From: Tubulanus polymorphus
Lineage: Eukaryota > Nemertea > Palaeonemertea > Tubulaniformes > Tubulanidae
Reading direction: 5' to 3'
DNA length: 64,000 bases
Assembly (NCBI RefSeq): GCF_964204645.1
Contig: NC_134031.1
Coordinates: forward strand, 11,508,501-11,572,500
The notes beneath the pieces were generated by a model that was not told where the DNA came from, searched no databases, and worked only from the letters and a program-made list of their open reading frames with translations. Below, one piece after another: positions 8,571 through 18,189 of this stretch. Made by a program: the position numbers and the translations under genes. Every line of letters starts with the position of its first letter. Position 1 is the first letter of the stretch.

Positions 8571-9326
8571 ATGGTAGAATTAAAAGAATACAGAATATTT
8601 GTAGATTCTAGAAAACTTACAAATTATAAATCTCATAATTTACTAATACAATTAGATAGAGAATTCAAGAATTGTGTAGATTTAAAATTAGTTAATATAA
8701 GTTTATGTAATTCTTTTCATAATATATCGAATAAAAGTCTTAATCATTTAGCTTTTAAAATTTATGTTAGAAATTTGAATAAATGGTTTCATCTTTATCT
8801 AAAACCAGGATTATATAATTTAGAAACATTAGCGCAAGAAATTAATAAAAGAGCTCGTTTAAAAATGGGCTCAGCTGCTCGATTTGAAATTAAATTCATC
8901 AAAAGTGATAGTTCGAATAAAATAAGAATAAAGTTAACTAATGAACAACATAGATTTCTAGTAAGAAAACCTTTAGCTAAACTGTTTGGAATTCTTCCGG
9001 ATAGACATTATTCAAATATTGATACTTATACAAATATAATACCTTTTACACACTTTTATATTTATTGCAATCTAATCGATCCTACAAAAACATTTGAAGC
9101 AACTAAAGATACAACATGTAATTCTAGTATATTAAATATTTTACCATTAAAAAATGTTAAACAATTTGGAACGCAAATAAATTATAATTTAGCTGAATGT
9201 GATTTCAAACCTTGTATTCCTCAATTTAATAATTTTAAATTAGAAATAAGAAATCATAATGGATACTTAATTGATTTGAATAACTTTCCTGTAATTTATG
9301 AATTAGTTATAAGATGTAAAGAGTAA
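8571..9326 (+). CDS. Minor capsid (penton-like) protein
   Basis: 251 residues, start in AAATAAATG. The beta-rich sequence has PGLYNLETLAQEIN in the middle and ends with FNNFKLEIRNHNGYLIDLNNFPVIYEL, the L/I-x-D/N-x-NG-x-L/I-D pattern seen at the C terminus of Polinton penton-type single-jelly-roll proteins. A well-conserved homologue occupies the same relative place in Polinton C (39883-40704). It is expected at capsid vertices alongside the major capsid protein at 13748. No sequence search was possible, so the structural assignment is moderate. Confidence 0.65.
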   Translation: MVELKEYRIFVDSRKLTNYKSHNLLIQLDREFKNCVDLKLVNISLCNSFHNISNKSLNHLAFKIYVRNLNKWFHLYLKPGLYNLETLAQEINKRARLKMGSAARFEIKFIKSDSSNKIRIKLTNEQHRFLVRKPLAKLFGILPDRHYSNIDTYTNIIPFTHFYIYCNLIDPTKTFEATKDTTCNSSILNILPLKNVKQFGTQINYNLAECDFKPCIPQFNNFKLEIRNHNGYLIDLNNFPVIYELVIRCKE

Positions 9327-9402
9327 TTTTTCACCTATATAAATTAATATAACTGTTGGACCGAGTATATGTTTTGGATTTGATTTTAAACGTGAGAAAG
9401 AA

Positions 9403-9702
9403 ATGAAATTTAACATGAATGATGTAATTACACACATCAAAAATATTGCATTTTCTAATGAAACAACATTTGAGTATGAAACAACAATAAATATAGAAAC
9501 TTTAAATGTAGAAAAGATTACTAATTTAATTAGAGAATCTTTAAGATTTTATGAATTAGATGAAGATTTTATCATATATGATATTAAAAACATATTAACC
9601 AAAATATATGATAATCATAAAACTAGTAATAAAATAAATGTTGAATTAATCATAAATAAGTTAACTAAATATTTTGATGATAGTAATTTTTTTGATAAAT
9701 AA
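9403..9702 (+). CDS. Conserved hypothetical Polinton protein, 99 aa
   Basis: A small acidic, probably alpha-helical protein; its stop codon is followed at once by the next start (TAA then ATG at 9703). The chosen ATG follows GAAAGAA. In Polinton C the homologue (39513-39866) has an upstream ATG extension, and similar codons lie upstream here at about 9346-9402, so the start is uncertain. No recognised domain. Confidence 0.6.
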   Translation: MKFNMNDVITHIKNIAFSNETTFEYETTINIETLNVEKITNLIRESLRFYELDEDFIIYDIKNILTKIYDNHKTSNKINVELIINKLTKYFDDSNFFDK

Positions 9703-9924
9703 ATGAGTGATAATAAGTGGATAATAACTGGATTATATAATGGCGCATTACTATCAGTTGGAACGGTTGGTTATTCAATGGTATTAAAAAAAGTATTCAA
9801 AATGGGAAGTGTTAATGTTGATAGATTTGATATAAATGATATTTTAAAGTTAACATTAGCAGTTACTTTATCTAATTTAACTATTGATTATTTGGAAAAA
9901 CAAAAATATATTCCTCCCATATAA
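9703..9924 (+). CDS. Small membrane protein, 73 aa
   Basis: The start is in TAAATAAATG, directly abutting the previous stop. A hydrophobic stretch at about residues 8-25 (GLYNGALLSVGTVGYSMVL) and a second weaker one at about 45-58 suggest one or two membrane segments. The Polinton C copy at 39288-39509 is nearly identical, so purifying selection is likely. Function unknown; a virion membrane or pore role is only speculation. Confidence 0.65.
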   Translation: MSDNKWIITGLYNGALLSVGTVGYSMVLKKVFKMGSVNVDRFDINDILKLTLAVTLSNLTIDYLEKQKYIPPI

Positions 9925-9948
9925 ATGCATAATTTTTTTGCTAAATAA

Positions 9949-10371
9949 ATGGCTTCTGCAATTATAACTATTATAGGATCGGCAATTGTTAACGCTTTAG
10001 CATTTACTGGTGGTGGATATTTATTTAAACATATTGATAAAAATAGTTCATTAGGAGAACAAAGAAGACATAACTTAGCGTTAGAGAAATACAATAAAGC
10101 TGCAGAAGAATATAGAGAAAAGAGGCAAAACTATATGGATTACATCAATAAAGAATTATATGATCAGAAGATTTCACATAGAGATTTTCAATCAGTTGAT
10201 GATGCAATGAGTTTATATAACGCAGTAACAAATAAAGAAAAATTACATCTATACAAACCTAAATTATCAGATTATTATACCCCAAGTAAAGAACAACAGA
10301 AATATGAAATAATATGGATTTTAGGTGGAACTGTTATTGTTATATTTGTTGCTTATAAGTTTACTAATTAG
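9949..10371 (+). CDS. Conserved Polinton protein with two terminal membrane segments, 140 aa
   Basis: The start is in TAAATAAATG. There is an N-terminal hydrophobic segment (residues 2-26), a central charged helical region rich in K/E/R/Y, a SDYYTPS motif near residue 108, and a C-terminal membrane segment (IIWILGGTVIVIFVAYKF). The homologue in Polinton C (38833-39263) matches closely until a frameshift just after the SDYYTPS motif. The architecture recurs in invertebrate Polintons; the function is unknown. Confidence 0.7.
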   Translation: MASAIITIIGSAIVNALAFTGGGYLFKHIDKNSSLGEQRRHNLALEKYNKAAEEYREKRQNYMDYINKELYDQKISHRDFQSVDDAMSLYNAVTNKEKLHLYKPKLSDYYTPSKEQQKYEIIWILGGTVIVIFVAYKFTN

Positions 10372-10390
10372 TAATTTTTATTCTAAATAA

Positions 10391-10825
10391 ATGGAAGATA
10401 AAGTTGATAGTATTGATATTATTCATCATGATATAAATAAAACTAAATTAAAAACATATTTAGAAAAACAAATATTAGAATTTGAAAGTGACTTAAAGAT
10501 AAAAAAGAAAAAATATTTAAAAAGTAAAATTATATATTATTTGATTATAAGTGGTTCGGTTACAATTAGTTCTGTAATAACATTTTTAGCAATATTCAGC
10601 CCATTAACACCTTTAGCTATGTCAATTGGTGTATTAGGATTAAGTTCAAGTGTTTTAACCGGTATAAGTTCAAAATTAAATATAAAAAGTATGAAAGAAA
10701 AAATAAAATCTAATATAAAAGAAATTAATAAATTAAAGAACACACTAGATTATATAATAAGTTTAAATGGTCATATAACAGTTGAAGAACAAGATAAATT
10801 ATTAAAAGAATTAATAAATTATTAA
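10391..10825 (+). CDS. Membrane-hairpin protein, 144 aa
   Basis: The start is in TAAATAAATG. The N-terminal half is lysine-rich coiled coil, residues 48-95 form two hydrophobic segments around a proline/glycine turn (FSPLTPLAMSIGVLGLSSS), and the tail is charged, ending in a segment with EEQDKLLKEL. The intact copy in Polinton C is at 38388-38822. The same order of parts is seen in the GC-richer gene at 124-724. Likely a membrane or virion component; function unproven. Confidence 0.7.
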   Translation: MEDKVDSIDIIHHDINKTKLKTYLEKQILEFESDLKIKKKKYLKSKIIYYLIISGSVTISSVITFLAIFSPLTPLAMSIGVLGLSSSVLTGISSKLNIKSMKEKIKSNIKEINKLKNTLDYIISLNGHITVEEQDKLLKELINY

Positions 10826-10842
10826 TTTTTTTAATTATATAA

Positions 10843-12234
10843 ATGGTAGATAGTTTTCCAAAAGCTTTCCAATATAATAAATCAATTAAATATAATATTC
10901 CAGCAATAGATTTTAATAAAGATATTACATATAGAAATGAAGTTTTAGATTCATTAACTAATTTAGAAATTTATGTTACTGAAACTAATAATTTTAATGC
11001 AAAGATGGAAAATATATTTCATATATATTTAATTAATTTTAAAAAATTGAAAGATGAAAAACAATGGTTATTAAAATCTAATATGAAGTATTGGCAGATT
11101 CAATTAAATTTTGCTGTTTATTGTGCAACAACAGGATGTGGAATTAGTTGGAATGATCATTTGAATAATTCTAAATATAAATTAATTCAAAGTTTATTTA
11201 GATTTCATACATACTTTCAAATCAGAATAATATTAAATGAATTAGAGTGCGCTTTACCAGGATCTAGGTATTTCAAAGAATTAGATAATAATATTAATTT
11301 ATCTAAGTTTTATAAGATTTGCAATGAATTTAATATAGATATAAATAATTCTGATTTTAGAACAAAAATTGGAACAATAAGATCACTTCCATGCCCTAGA
11401 AAGATTGCAGAATATTGTGCACTTCCCATACCATCTAATAGTTTTTATAATATCTATAATAATAAATTAGGTTATGGTAAAATAGAAACTAAGGATTTAG
11501 AAACATTAAATTTCAATAAATTGCCGAAATTTTATGATCATTTAAAACAAGAAAACAATAATGGTTGGGTTTATTTTATTTTAGAAAATAGTGAAGGTTT
11601 TACTAAATCAGGTATAGAAAGAATAAATCAATCTATTAGAACTTATTTAATTTGTATTTTAGGTGCGCAAGTTGAAACAAGATCACCGATAATTGGAAAT
11701 TTGAATACATCATTCGATACACAAAAACAGTTTAAAGTTTTATTTGAAGATTCCATACATAATGATAAAAATAGATCGATTCCAGAAAACATTATAAGAT
11801 ATCAAAATTATTTAGATAAATCTCATGTAAGACTTAATTATTGTATAGGCCCTAATCTATTAATTATTTCTAATGATTTAGTATTGAAGATGGGAAATAT
11901 AATTGGTTATAATAATCTAATTAAAACTGCGACAATAAATAATTCATTTGGGTTAAATGATATAAATAAAAAGATTATCACTGCTCCAAAATTAATGGAA
12001 GGTGAAAAAAATAAAAAACATATTCAATCAACAGAAACTAAAACTAAGAATATTAAATTAAATAATGATTCTAAAATAAAAGATTACAATACATCAGAAA
12101 ATAATAGAACTGATATTATTCAACATGATATAATTAAACTAAATGATGATAATAAATCCCATGAAAATACTAAATTAGCTATAACTTGTATAGGAATTGT
12201 AATCGGAGGAATATTTAATTTTTTTATTATGTAA
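10843..12234 (+). CDS. Conserved Polinton virion-associated-type protein, 463 aa
   Basis: The start is in TATATAAATG. The central region holds a strongly patterned QLNFAVYCATTGCGISWNDHL segment (near residues 85-105) followed by FRFHTYFQIRIIL. The C-terminal 80 residues are low-complexity and polar, ending in a single hydrophobic anchor (AITCIGIVIGGIFNFFIM). The stop is followed directly by the next start. A broken homologue lies in Polinton C at 37045-38371. It sits inside the capsid gene block; a structural role is inferred from position only. Confidence 0.6.
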   Translation: MVDSFPKAFQYNKSIKYNIPAIDFNKDITYRNEVLDSLTNLEIYVTETNNFNAKMENIFHIYLINFKKLKDEKQWLLKSNMKYWQIQLNFAVYCATTGCGISWNDHLNNSKYKLIQSLFRFHTYFQIRIILNELECALPGSRYFKELDNNINLSKFYKICNEFNIDINNSDFRTKIGTIRSLPCPRKIAEYCALPIPSNSFYNIYNNKLGYGKIETKDLETLNFNKLPKFYDHLKQENNNGWVYFILENSEGFTKSGIERINQSIRTYLICILGAQVETRSPIIGNLNTSFDTQKQFKVLFEDSIHNDKNRSIPENIIRYQNYLDKSHVRLNYCIGPNLLIISNDLVLKMGNIIGYNNLIKTATINNSFGLNDINKKIITAPKLMEGEKNKKHIQSTETKTKNIKLNNDSKIKDYNTSENNRTDIIQHDIIKLNDDNKSHENTKLAITCIGIVIGGIFNFFIM

Positions 12235-13707
12235 ATGGATGTAGAAGGTGGAGAAGATTATGAAATGGGAGAAATGGGAAATAATAATGAAGGATATATT
12301 GATGATGATTATAATGATGCAGAAACTAATATTGATAATGATGATGAATCAGCATATAATTCTAATTTAGCAGATAGTGGTTCTAAAGCCCCATCAACAG
12401 ATGAATTTGATAGAAGAACTAGATCGAGAATAAATCCTGAAAATGAAAATCAAGGTTTATCAAGACAAAATTTAGAAAATATTGAATTTATGTATGATTT
12501 TCAACGTGTATTTAAAGATTCTGGATATAATATAAATGCCAGAGGCGCCAGACTTTTAGTAAAAGAATTAAAATCTTTAGATGGTGAATATTATTATCAT
12601 TTGAAAGATGATTATTATATTGATATCTCTTATAAAAAAGGAGAAAAAATATTAGCAAAATCAACTTTGCTTAAGTCTGACTCATTACTATCTAGAATTA
12701 AAAGAATAAGTAATAGTAATGAAATAGAAGATGTAACACAAGAAGAAATTATTAAAAATGAAAGAGTATTTAAACAAAGAATTAATAAATTATTTGAAAC
12801 AATCAAAGATAATCCAGAAACAGAAACAACTTCTGAACAGAATATAACTTCCAAAACTAGTAAACTTAAATCAAACACTGAAGTTCAAACTGAAAAACTT
12901 TTACCGAATGGATTACTTGATGCAACAGATCAAGAAATAGAAGCTTTAAGTATGTTTTCTAAAAAAACAATTAGAGAAATAATAAGTATACGAAATGATG
13001 CCGATAAAATTGCGCGCGAAAAACATATTAGATATAATAAAATTAAACCTTTAGAAAATAAATTATTTGACACCAGAAAAGAATTAGAACAATTAAAATT
13101 AGATAGAGAATTTAAAGTTATTGAAGAAATTGAATTTAAAAAAAGAAATGCATATTTAGAAAAAGAAATTGATGATTTAGAATATAACATAGAATTTCAG
13201 AAAGAAAAAATGAAATTATTATTAAAATCATACGATTATTGTATCAATAGATTAAAAGTTGTTGTTAAAGAGTTAATACTAAAACCAAATTCTGACATAT
13301 CACTAAAAGATAGAATAAAATTATTATTTAAGTTTGAAGGAATAACAGTTCTTTCAATTCTAACAGCTGTAACTATGTTATTTACAACAATTGGTTTAGC
13401 AATATCAAATGCTTTAAAATCTACTCCTACTCCCACTCCCAATAAACCAGATAAACCTCCAGGCAATAATTCTATACAAGATAAAGTTAAAGATGGTTTA
13501 AAGAAATTAGCAAAATATTTATGGGAACTATCTAAAAAATCTGCTGCAGCATTGCCAGGAGTTATTGCATCAATTGTTGGTTTTATATTGAAATCTGCAG
13601 GAAACATTATTAACTTTGCTGCTGAACATATTATTTTATTTTTAATTACAGTTGTAAGTGCTATTATTTTTGGTTTAGTAAATATGATATCAAAAAATAT
13701 CAAGTAA
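12235..13707 (+). CDS. Conserved Polinton protein with acidic N terminus, coiled coil and C-terminal membrane segments, 490 aa
   Basis: It begins immediately after the previous stop (GTAAATG). An acidic, Asn/Asp-rich N terminus (1-60) is followed by a globular part, a long coiled coil (about 255-330), a membrane segment near 370-390, a proline-rich linker (STPTPTPNKPDKPPG), an amphipathic stretch and two more hydrophobic segments at the end. The Polinton C copy (35600-37029) is broken in the coiled coil. Minor virion or membrane protein is a plausible guess; the family is not named here. Confidence 0.6.
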   Translation: MDVEGGEDYEMGEMGNNNEGYIDDDYNDAETNIDNDDESAYNSNLADSGSKAPSTDEFDRRTRSRINPENENQGLSRQNLENIEFMYDFQRVFKDSGYNINARGARLLVKELKSLDGEYYYHLKDDYYIDISYKKGEKILAKSTLLKSDSLLSRIKRISNSNEIEDVTQEEIIKNERVFKQRINKLFETIKDNPETETTSEQNITSKTSKLKSNTEVQTEKLLPNGLLDATDQEIEALSMFSKKTIREIISIRNDADKIAREKHIRYNKIKPLENKLFDTRKELEQLKLDREFKVIEEIEFKKRNAYLEKEIDDLEYNIEFQKEKMKLLLKSYDYCINRLKVVVKELILKPNSDISLKDRIKLLFKFEGITVLSILTAVTMLFTTIGLAISNALKSTPTPTPNKPDKPPGNNSIQDKVKDGLKKLAKYLWELSKKSAAALPGVIASIVGFILKSAGNIINFAAEHIILFLITVVSAIIFGLVNMISKNIK

Positions 13708-13747
13708 ACCATGATTAAAAATAAATAATTAATTTTTTGTTAAATAA

Positions 13748-14995
13748 ATGAGTGGGAGTTATATCAATCCTTCTAAGAATCATAGAATATCTAATGCTAT
13801 TAAAGCAGAAAGATCACATCATATAATTACTCATAACCCTTCAAATATTAATCCCGATGAAACTTTATACGTTAGAATCCCTCGATTAACACAAAATACT
13901 TTTTATGTTCCAAATAGTATTTATTTATCAGCCGATATAAAAGTAATCGGTAATAATAATAATTATGTCGTTGATAATGTTGGAAGATATTTGATTAAAA
14001 AGTTAACAATAAAGATTGGTCCAGAAACAGTTTTCTCATTAGATGATTATAATTTATTTTCACATTATAAAGATTTATGGTTAACTAAAGAAAATAGAAA
14101 TAATATGATATTTCAAGGAATTCAATCAGAAAACCAAAATAAATTAAGATCAGAAGCTAATAGCGCAATATTAACTAATGATGTAGATAAATTGATAAAA
14201 AGTATATATGGAAGCAAATATAAAATTCCATTGGACTTTGAATTGATAAATAATAATGCACCTTTATATAAATACGCAATTCAAGAAGATATTATATTTG
14301 AGATAACATTTGCTCCTGTAAATGAAATTGTATTATCTAGCGTTAATAAAGATATGAGTTATAAATTATCGAATATATGTTTAGAATATGATACCGTAAC
14401 TGATGAAAATATTTCAAGTATAATTCAAACTCAATACAATCAAGGGTTTTCATTATTATATGATTATATTGATAAATTTAAAACTGTAACTATTAATGCA
14501 AATGATGAAATAATTAATGAGAATATTAACTTTCCTAGAAGATCTATTAAAGGTATATTAATATTTTTTACCATTGGAACGTATACTAATGGCGCAATAA
14601 ATGTTGATAATTATTATAATCCTGAAATAACAAAAGTAGAAATAACTATCGAAGGAATAGCAAATAAAATATTTTGTCAAGGAATGAGAATGATTGATCA
14701 ATGGCCAGAAATTAGAAAACATTTTATGAATGAAAAAATAAAATCATCTGAAGATTGTAACATTAATCAAATTGATTATTATACCGGTAATAAATATGCA
14801 TTATGGTTAGATTTTAGAACAACAGAGGATAATTCATTACATGGTTCTGGGAAAAAACTACAGAACACTAAAGATGGAATACAATTATTCATGACAAAGA
14901 AAAAGGGAATCAAAAATTTTAAAATGCACATTTATATTATATCTGACGCGCAATTAAATATTGTAAATTCACAATTAGATAGTGTTATGTATTAA
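13748..14995 (+). CDS. Major capsid protein, double jelly-roll type
   Basis: 415 residues, start in TAAATAAATG. It begins with a beta-rich domain (YVRIPRLTQNTFYVPNSIYLSADIKV) and ends with a second beta-rich domain containing YYTGNKYALWLDFRTTEDNSLHGSGK and a long hydrophobic C terminus. That second motif is characteristic of Polinton major capsid proteins, which form the hexons of the predicted virion. It lies directly after the 463- and 490-residue proteins, as in Polinton C. Frame intact. Identification rests on motif memory, not on a search. Confidence 0.8.
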   Translation: MSGSYINPSKNHRISNAIKAERSHHIITHNPSNINPDETLYVRIPRLTQNTFYVPNSIYLSADIKVIGNNNNYVVDNVGRYLIKKLTIKIGPETVFSLDDYNLFSHYKDLWLTKENRNNMIFQGIQSENQNKLRSEANSAILTNDVDKLIKSIYGSKYKIPLDFELINNNAPLYKYAIQEDIIFEITFAPVNEIVLSSVNKDMSYKLSNICLEYDTVTDENISSIIQTQYNQGFSLLYDYIDKFKTVTINANDEIINENINFPRRSIKGILIFFTIGTYTNGAINVDNYYNPEITKVEITIEGIANKIFCQGMRMIDQWPEIRKHFMNEKIKSSEDCNINQIDYYTGNKYALWLDFRTTEDNSLHGSGKKLQNTKDGIQLFMTKKKGIKNFKMHIYIISDAQLNIVNSQLDSVMY

Positions 14996-15027
14996 AATTT
15001 TAACTTTAATAAAAATTTATTATATAA

Positions 15028-16091
15028 ATGGAAGGAGGTAAAGTATATGAAAGAATCAAAGCTGATAAAGAAATCAATGATGATTTGTATTATGTAATAC
15101 CTTATAAAAGAATAAATGAATATATTGGAACATTTTTATTAAATGAATTAAATCAATACAAAGAATATTTAATTGAACGTAATAATAATATTGATATAAA
15201 AATAGAAGATAATATTGAAACAAAAATAGAAGATAATATTAAAACAAAAATAGATAATAATATTGAAACAAAAATAGAAGATAATGTTATACCTTCTACA
15301 TCGAATGATGATAAGATTGAAACAAAAATAGAACATAATATTGAACCTAAAATAGAAAAATCAAATGTTCAACCAAAAGATAACATCAGATGTATGTATT
15401 GTGAAGAAGATTTTGATAATAATAATGATTATTTATTACACATAAAAAAAGATGAACATATTTTACAATTAGTAAAAACATATGCCAATATATATAAAGA
15501 TAAATGCAAAGAGGATCAGAATTATTGTGCCTTCTGTAATGAATGTATAACAAAGGCTAATTGGGCAAAACATTATAAATTAAAAACAAAAGGTGGAAAT
15601 GATTCAGCCCATGCAATACAAGTATTTAAATCTTGGTGTGAAAAATGTAAAGAATATGTAATATATGATAAACAATTGAATCATACTCAATTAAACATAT
15701 TGGTACAGATAATGTAATAGAAAATCCAACAGTTATAAATCCAAAATTTAATAATAAGAATATATTAGATTATCGGTGGTATAGAAAAACATTTATAGAT
15801 TATTTATTGAGTAATGATATAGTTACCATATTGAAAAAGTTAGATAACTTTAAACCAAATGTAACTTATGCAATGAACTTATTTGAACTTAAATATGATG
15901 ATTTTAGAGAATTTTTAAATAAACATCCATCTAAAACTGAAATCGAAAATTATATTCCAAAAATATTTTCAAGAAAAACATTCAATAAATATAAACTCGG
16001 GAATCATTCAGGAATTATATCAAAGAAAATGCAAAGGGATATATATTTAGAATACAATAAGCTTAAAGAAAAATATGAAAATGAAAATTAA
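15028..16091 (+). pseudogene. Repeat-containing zinc-finger protein, split by a frameshift
   Basis: The start is in TATATAAATG. Residues 48-110 carry about six degenerate 8-residue repeats of the form NIETKIED. They are followed by C2H2-like clusters (CMYCEEDF and CAFCNECI, then CEKCKEY). The first frame stops at 15717 shortly after the last cluster. A second frame, open from about 15690 and including an ATG at 15807, runs to 16091 and reads on as plausible protein (DYRWYRKTFIDYLL). One indel near 15690 therefore probably broke a single gene of about 350 residues. It is the last gene of the rightward block. Function unknown. Confidence 0.6.
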
Positions 16092-16097
16092 AAAGAT

Positions 16098-16462
16098 TAT
16101 AGAATTCACTGTATATTGATGGATGAATGGATGAGTTGGATGAGTTGGATGAGTGGAAGAGTGGAAGAGTGTAATAATATATATATTTTACTTTTTAACA
16201 CATAAATTGGAAGAATAGTATGAGTATAAATATAATATTTATATTCTTTATTAAATTTAACACAATATATATATTATTAAAATAATATTTAAATATAATA
16301 TAAAATTGATAAAATAACTTCAAATCAAACTCTTACTGTTTTAAAAATAAAAAACATATGTAAATTATATATTATTACACTCATCCATTCATCCACTCTT
16401 CCAATTCATCCAATTCATCCAATTCATCCACTCATCCATCAATATACAGTGAATTCTATAAT
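16098..16462. terminator. Long inverted repeat between converging gene blocks
   Basis: The arms (about 16098-16175 and 16373-16462) pair with each other: ATAGAATTCACTGTATATTG at the left is matched by CAATATACAGTGAATTCTAT at the right. Each arm contains short GGATGAGTT-type tandem units. The loop of about 200 bp is extremely AT-rich. It sits exactly where rightward and leftward transcription would meet, so a bidirectional terminator or transcript hairpin is likely; an origin function is possible. Confidence 0.7.
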
Positions 16463-16478
16463 ATTTTGAATTAGGATT

Positions 16479-17093
16479 TTATTTTATAAATTTATATTCA
16501 TATGGAAATTGTAATCTCATTAATAATTTTGAACCTTTATTATTCTTTAATTTATTCATATATTCATCATGTAATTCAGTAGGTATAATTTGATTTTCTT
16601 CCAATGATTGTTGCATAGATTTTCTATCTTTGTTGTAGAATAAAACTAGAAATCTTATATTCTCTCTAAAATCTTTCACAATTGAATTATATTTCTGATT
16701 TAAAACCCAAGTTGTTATCCCAAAATGTCTCCCAGAGAAAGCTAAATAACATAACTCACTTTCTCTAATTTTAGAATCATGTAAATTTGCGCAATCATCG
16801 ATAATAAATAATGTATTAGATCCTTTATAAATATCTAATGCAATTTTTATACAATTATCTAAATTATCTTTCACTGTTTTAGAATTTAATATAATAAACT
16901 TTTTATCTTTAAAAACTATATCTCTATTATACGTTTTATTCATTTCATAAGTAGGACAGAATAATATTATATTATCAAAATGATTTTTATAAATAGTTTC
17001 TAATAAATATAATATGAAGTGTGTTTTACCACAATTTGTAACTCCAGTAACTAACATATTATGTGGTTCAAATATAAACAAATCTTTATTCAT
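16479..17093 (-). CDS. Genome-packaging ATPase (FtsK/HerA-A32 type)
   Basis: 204 residues, start in GAATAAATG. Walker A is VTGVTNCGKTHF (about residues 15-26), Walker B is TLFIIDDCAN (about 93-102), and a downstream SGRHFGITTWVLNQKYN segment matches the motif after Walker B in A32-like packaging ATPases. It would pump element DNA into capsids. Its start overlaps the integrase end by 8 bp, implying one leftward block. A decayed copy without Walker A is in Polinton D at 47641-48073. Confidence 0.85.
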   Translation of the reverse strand: MNKDLFIFEPHNMLVTGVTNCGKTHFILYLLETIYKNHFDNIILFCPTYEMNKTYNRDIVFKDKKFIILNSKTVKDNLDNCIKIALDIYKGSNTLFIIDDCANLHDSKIRESELCYLAFSGRHFGITTWVLNQKYNSIVKDFRENIRFLVLFYNKDRKSMQQSLEENQIIPTELHDEYMNKLKNNKGSKLLMRLQFPYEYKFIK

Positions 17094-18186
17094 TTATTCT
17101 TTTAATTTTACTAGATAAAATCCATTCATTAAATTTATCATCATATCCTTTATATTTCACCAAAGAATACTTTTTTCCTTTAAGAGTTTTTGTTTTCAAT
17201 ACTTTTTCTATTTTGTATTCTATTTCATCTGGATTTGGTACAAGTGATAATTCTTGTTCATAGAAATAACCTAATATTTCTTCATCTTTTAAATTTTCTA
17301 ATTTATAAACAAATGGTTTAGTTAATATTATCTTTTTAATCTTGAATATTTCTTCAGTAAAATTGGGGGTATAACCTTTATAAAATGTTTTTCGATATTT
17401 AGAAATTCTAACATGTTGTCCTATTTTAAATTTCGGTTCTCCAAAATCATGTGTAACAAATGCTCCATATAAATTATTCCAAACTATTTCTGAATTTTCT
17501 TCTTTTCTAGCTTGTATAGGTTTCATATTTATAGAACTATGTTTAGAATTATTATAACCTTTAACTAAATCATCTAACATATTTATAGACTCATCGATAT
17601 ATTTATATGTTTCATTAGCGGTGAAATATTTCCACATTCTAGTTTTCAATGTTTTATTAAATCTTTCTATAACAGATGCTTTTTTATCTGAATGTGTTGA
17701 AAAATATTCTACATCGTTATCAGTTAATAGTTTTTTAAAATGTTTGTTATAAAATTCTTTACCTTCATCAAATTGTATTTTATCTGGGATAGCTTCTTTA
17801 AATATTAATTTGAAAGAATTTGTAACTTCTATACCAGTTTTATTTTTAATCGGGATACTCCATGCGTATCTACTGAATATATCTATAACATTTAGTATCC
17901 AAAAATATCCTTTGTTATATTCTTCTAAGTTCTTCATGTCAATTAAATCTGCTTGCCATTGTTGATCGATATATGAAACCATTACTTTTCTTGTTAAATA
18001 TTTTTTATCCATCTTTTTATGAATTTGATATGTGGGTTGATTTTTTAACCATGATTTTAATTCACTATATTTTATTTTTTCTTTATCAGATTTAATTTTA
18101 TCCCATAATTCCGAAACACTTGAATATGAAACTTCACTTTCTGGGTTATAATATAAATCTCTTAAATATTGTTCTTTTTTCATCAT
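17086..18186 (-). CDS. Retroviral-type integrase with C-terminal chromodomain
   Basis: 366 residues. The RNase H-fold core shows the D,D,E set: D in QWQADLIDM (about 79), D in IQFDEGKEFY (about 138) and E in ASVIERFNKT (about 172). The C terminus is a chromodomain (YKIEKVLKTKT...YLVKY-like...KYKGYDDKFNEW; about 320-362), which in chromoviral and Polinton integrases can guide insertion to modified chromatin. The 6-bp target duplication fits this enzyme class. Homologous N-terminal fragments remain in C (34037-34249) and D (47183-47385). The leader ATG pair at 18184-18186 / 18181-18183 leaves a one-codon uncertainty. Confidence 0.9.
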   Translation of the reverse strand: MMKKEQYLRDLYYNPESEVSYSSVSELWDKIKSDKEKIKYSELKSWLKNQPTYQIHKKMDKKYLTRKVMVSYIDQQWQADLIDMKNLEEYNKGYFWILNVIDIFSRYAWSIPIKNKTGIEVTNSFKLIFKEAIPDKIQFDEGKEFYNKHFKKLLTDNDVEYFSTHSDKKASVIERFNKTLKTRMWKYFTANETYKYIDESINMLDDLVKGYNNSKHSSINMKPIQARKEENSEIVWNNLYGAFVTHDFGEPKFKIGQHVRISKYRKTFYKGYTPNFTEEIFKIKKIILTKPFVYKLENLKDEEILGYFYEQELSLVPNPDEIEYKIEKVLKTKTLKGKKYSLVKYKGYDDKFNEWILSSKIKRINE

Positions 18187-18189
18187 ATT

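Noticed and set aside
12630-13190. Minus-strand frames inside the 490-residue gene
   Set aside because: AT-rich antisense shadows; composition is Leu/Ser/Ile-rich as expected from reverse reading of Lys/Asn/Glu codons.
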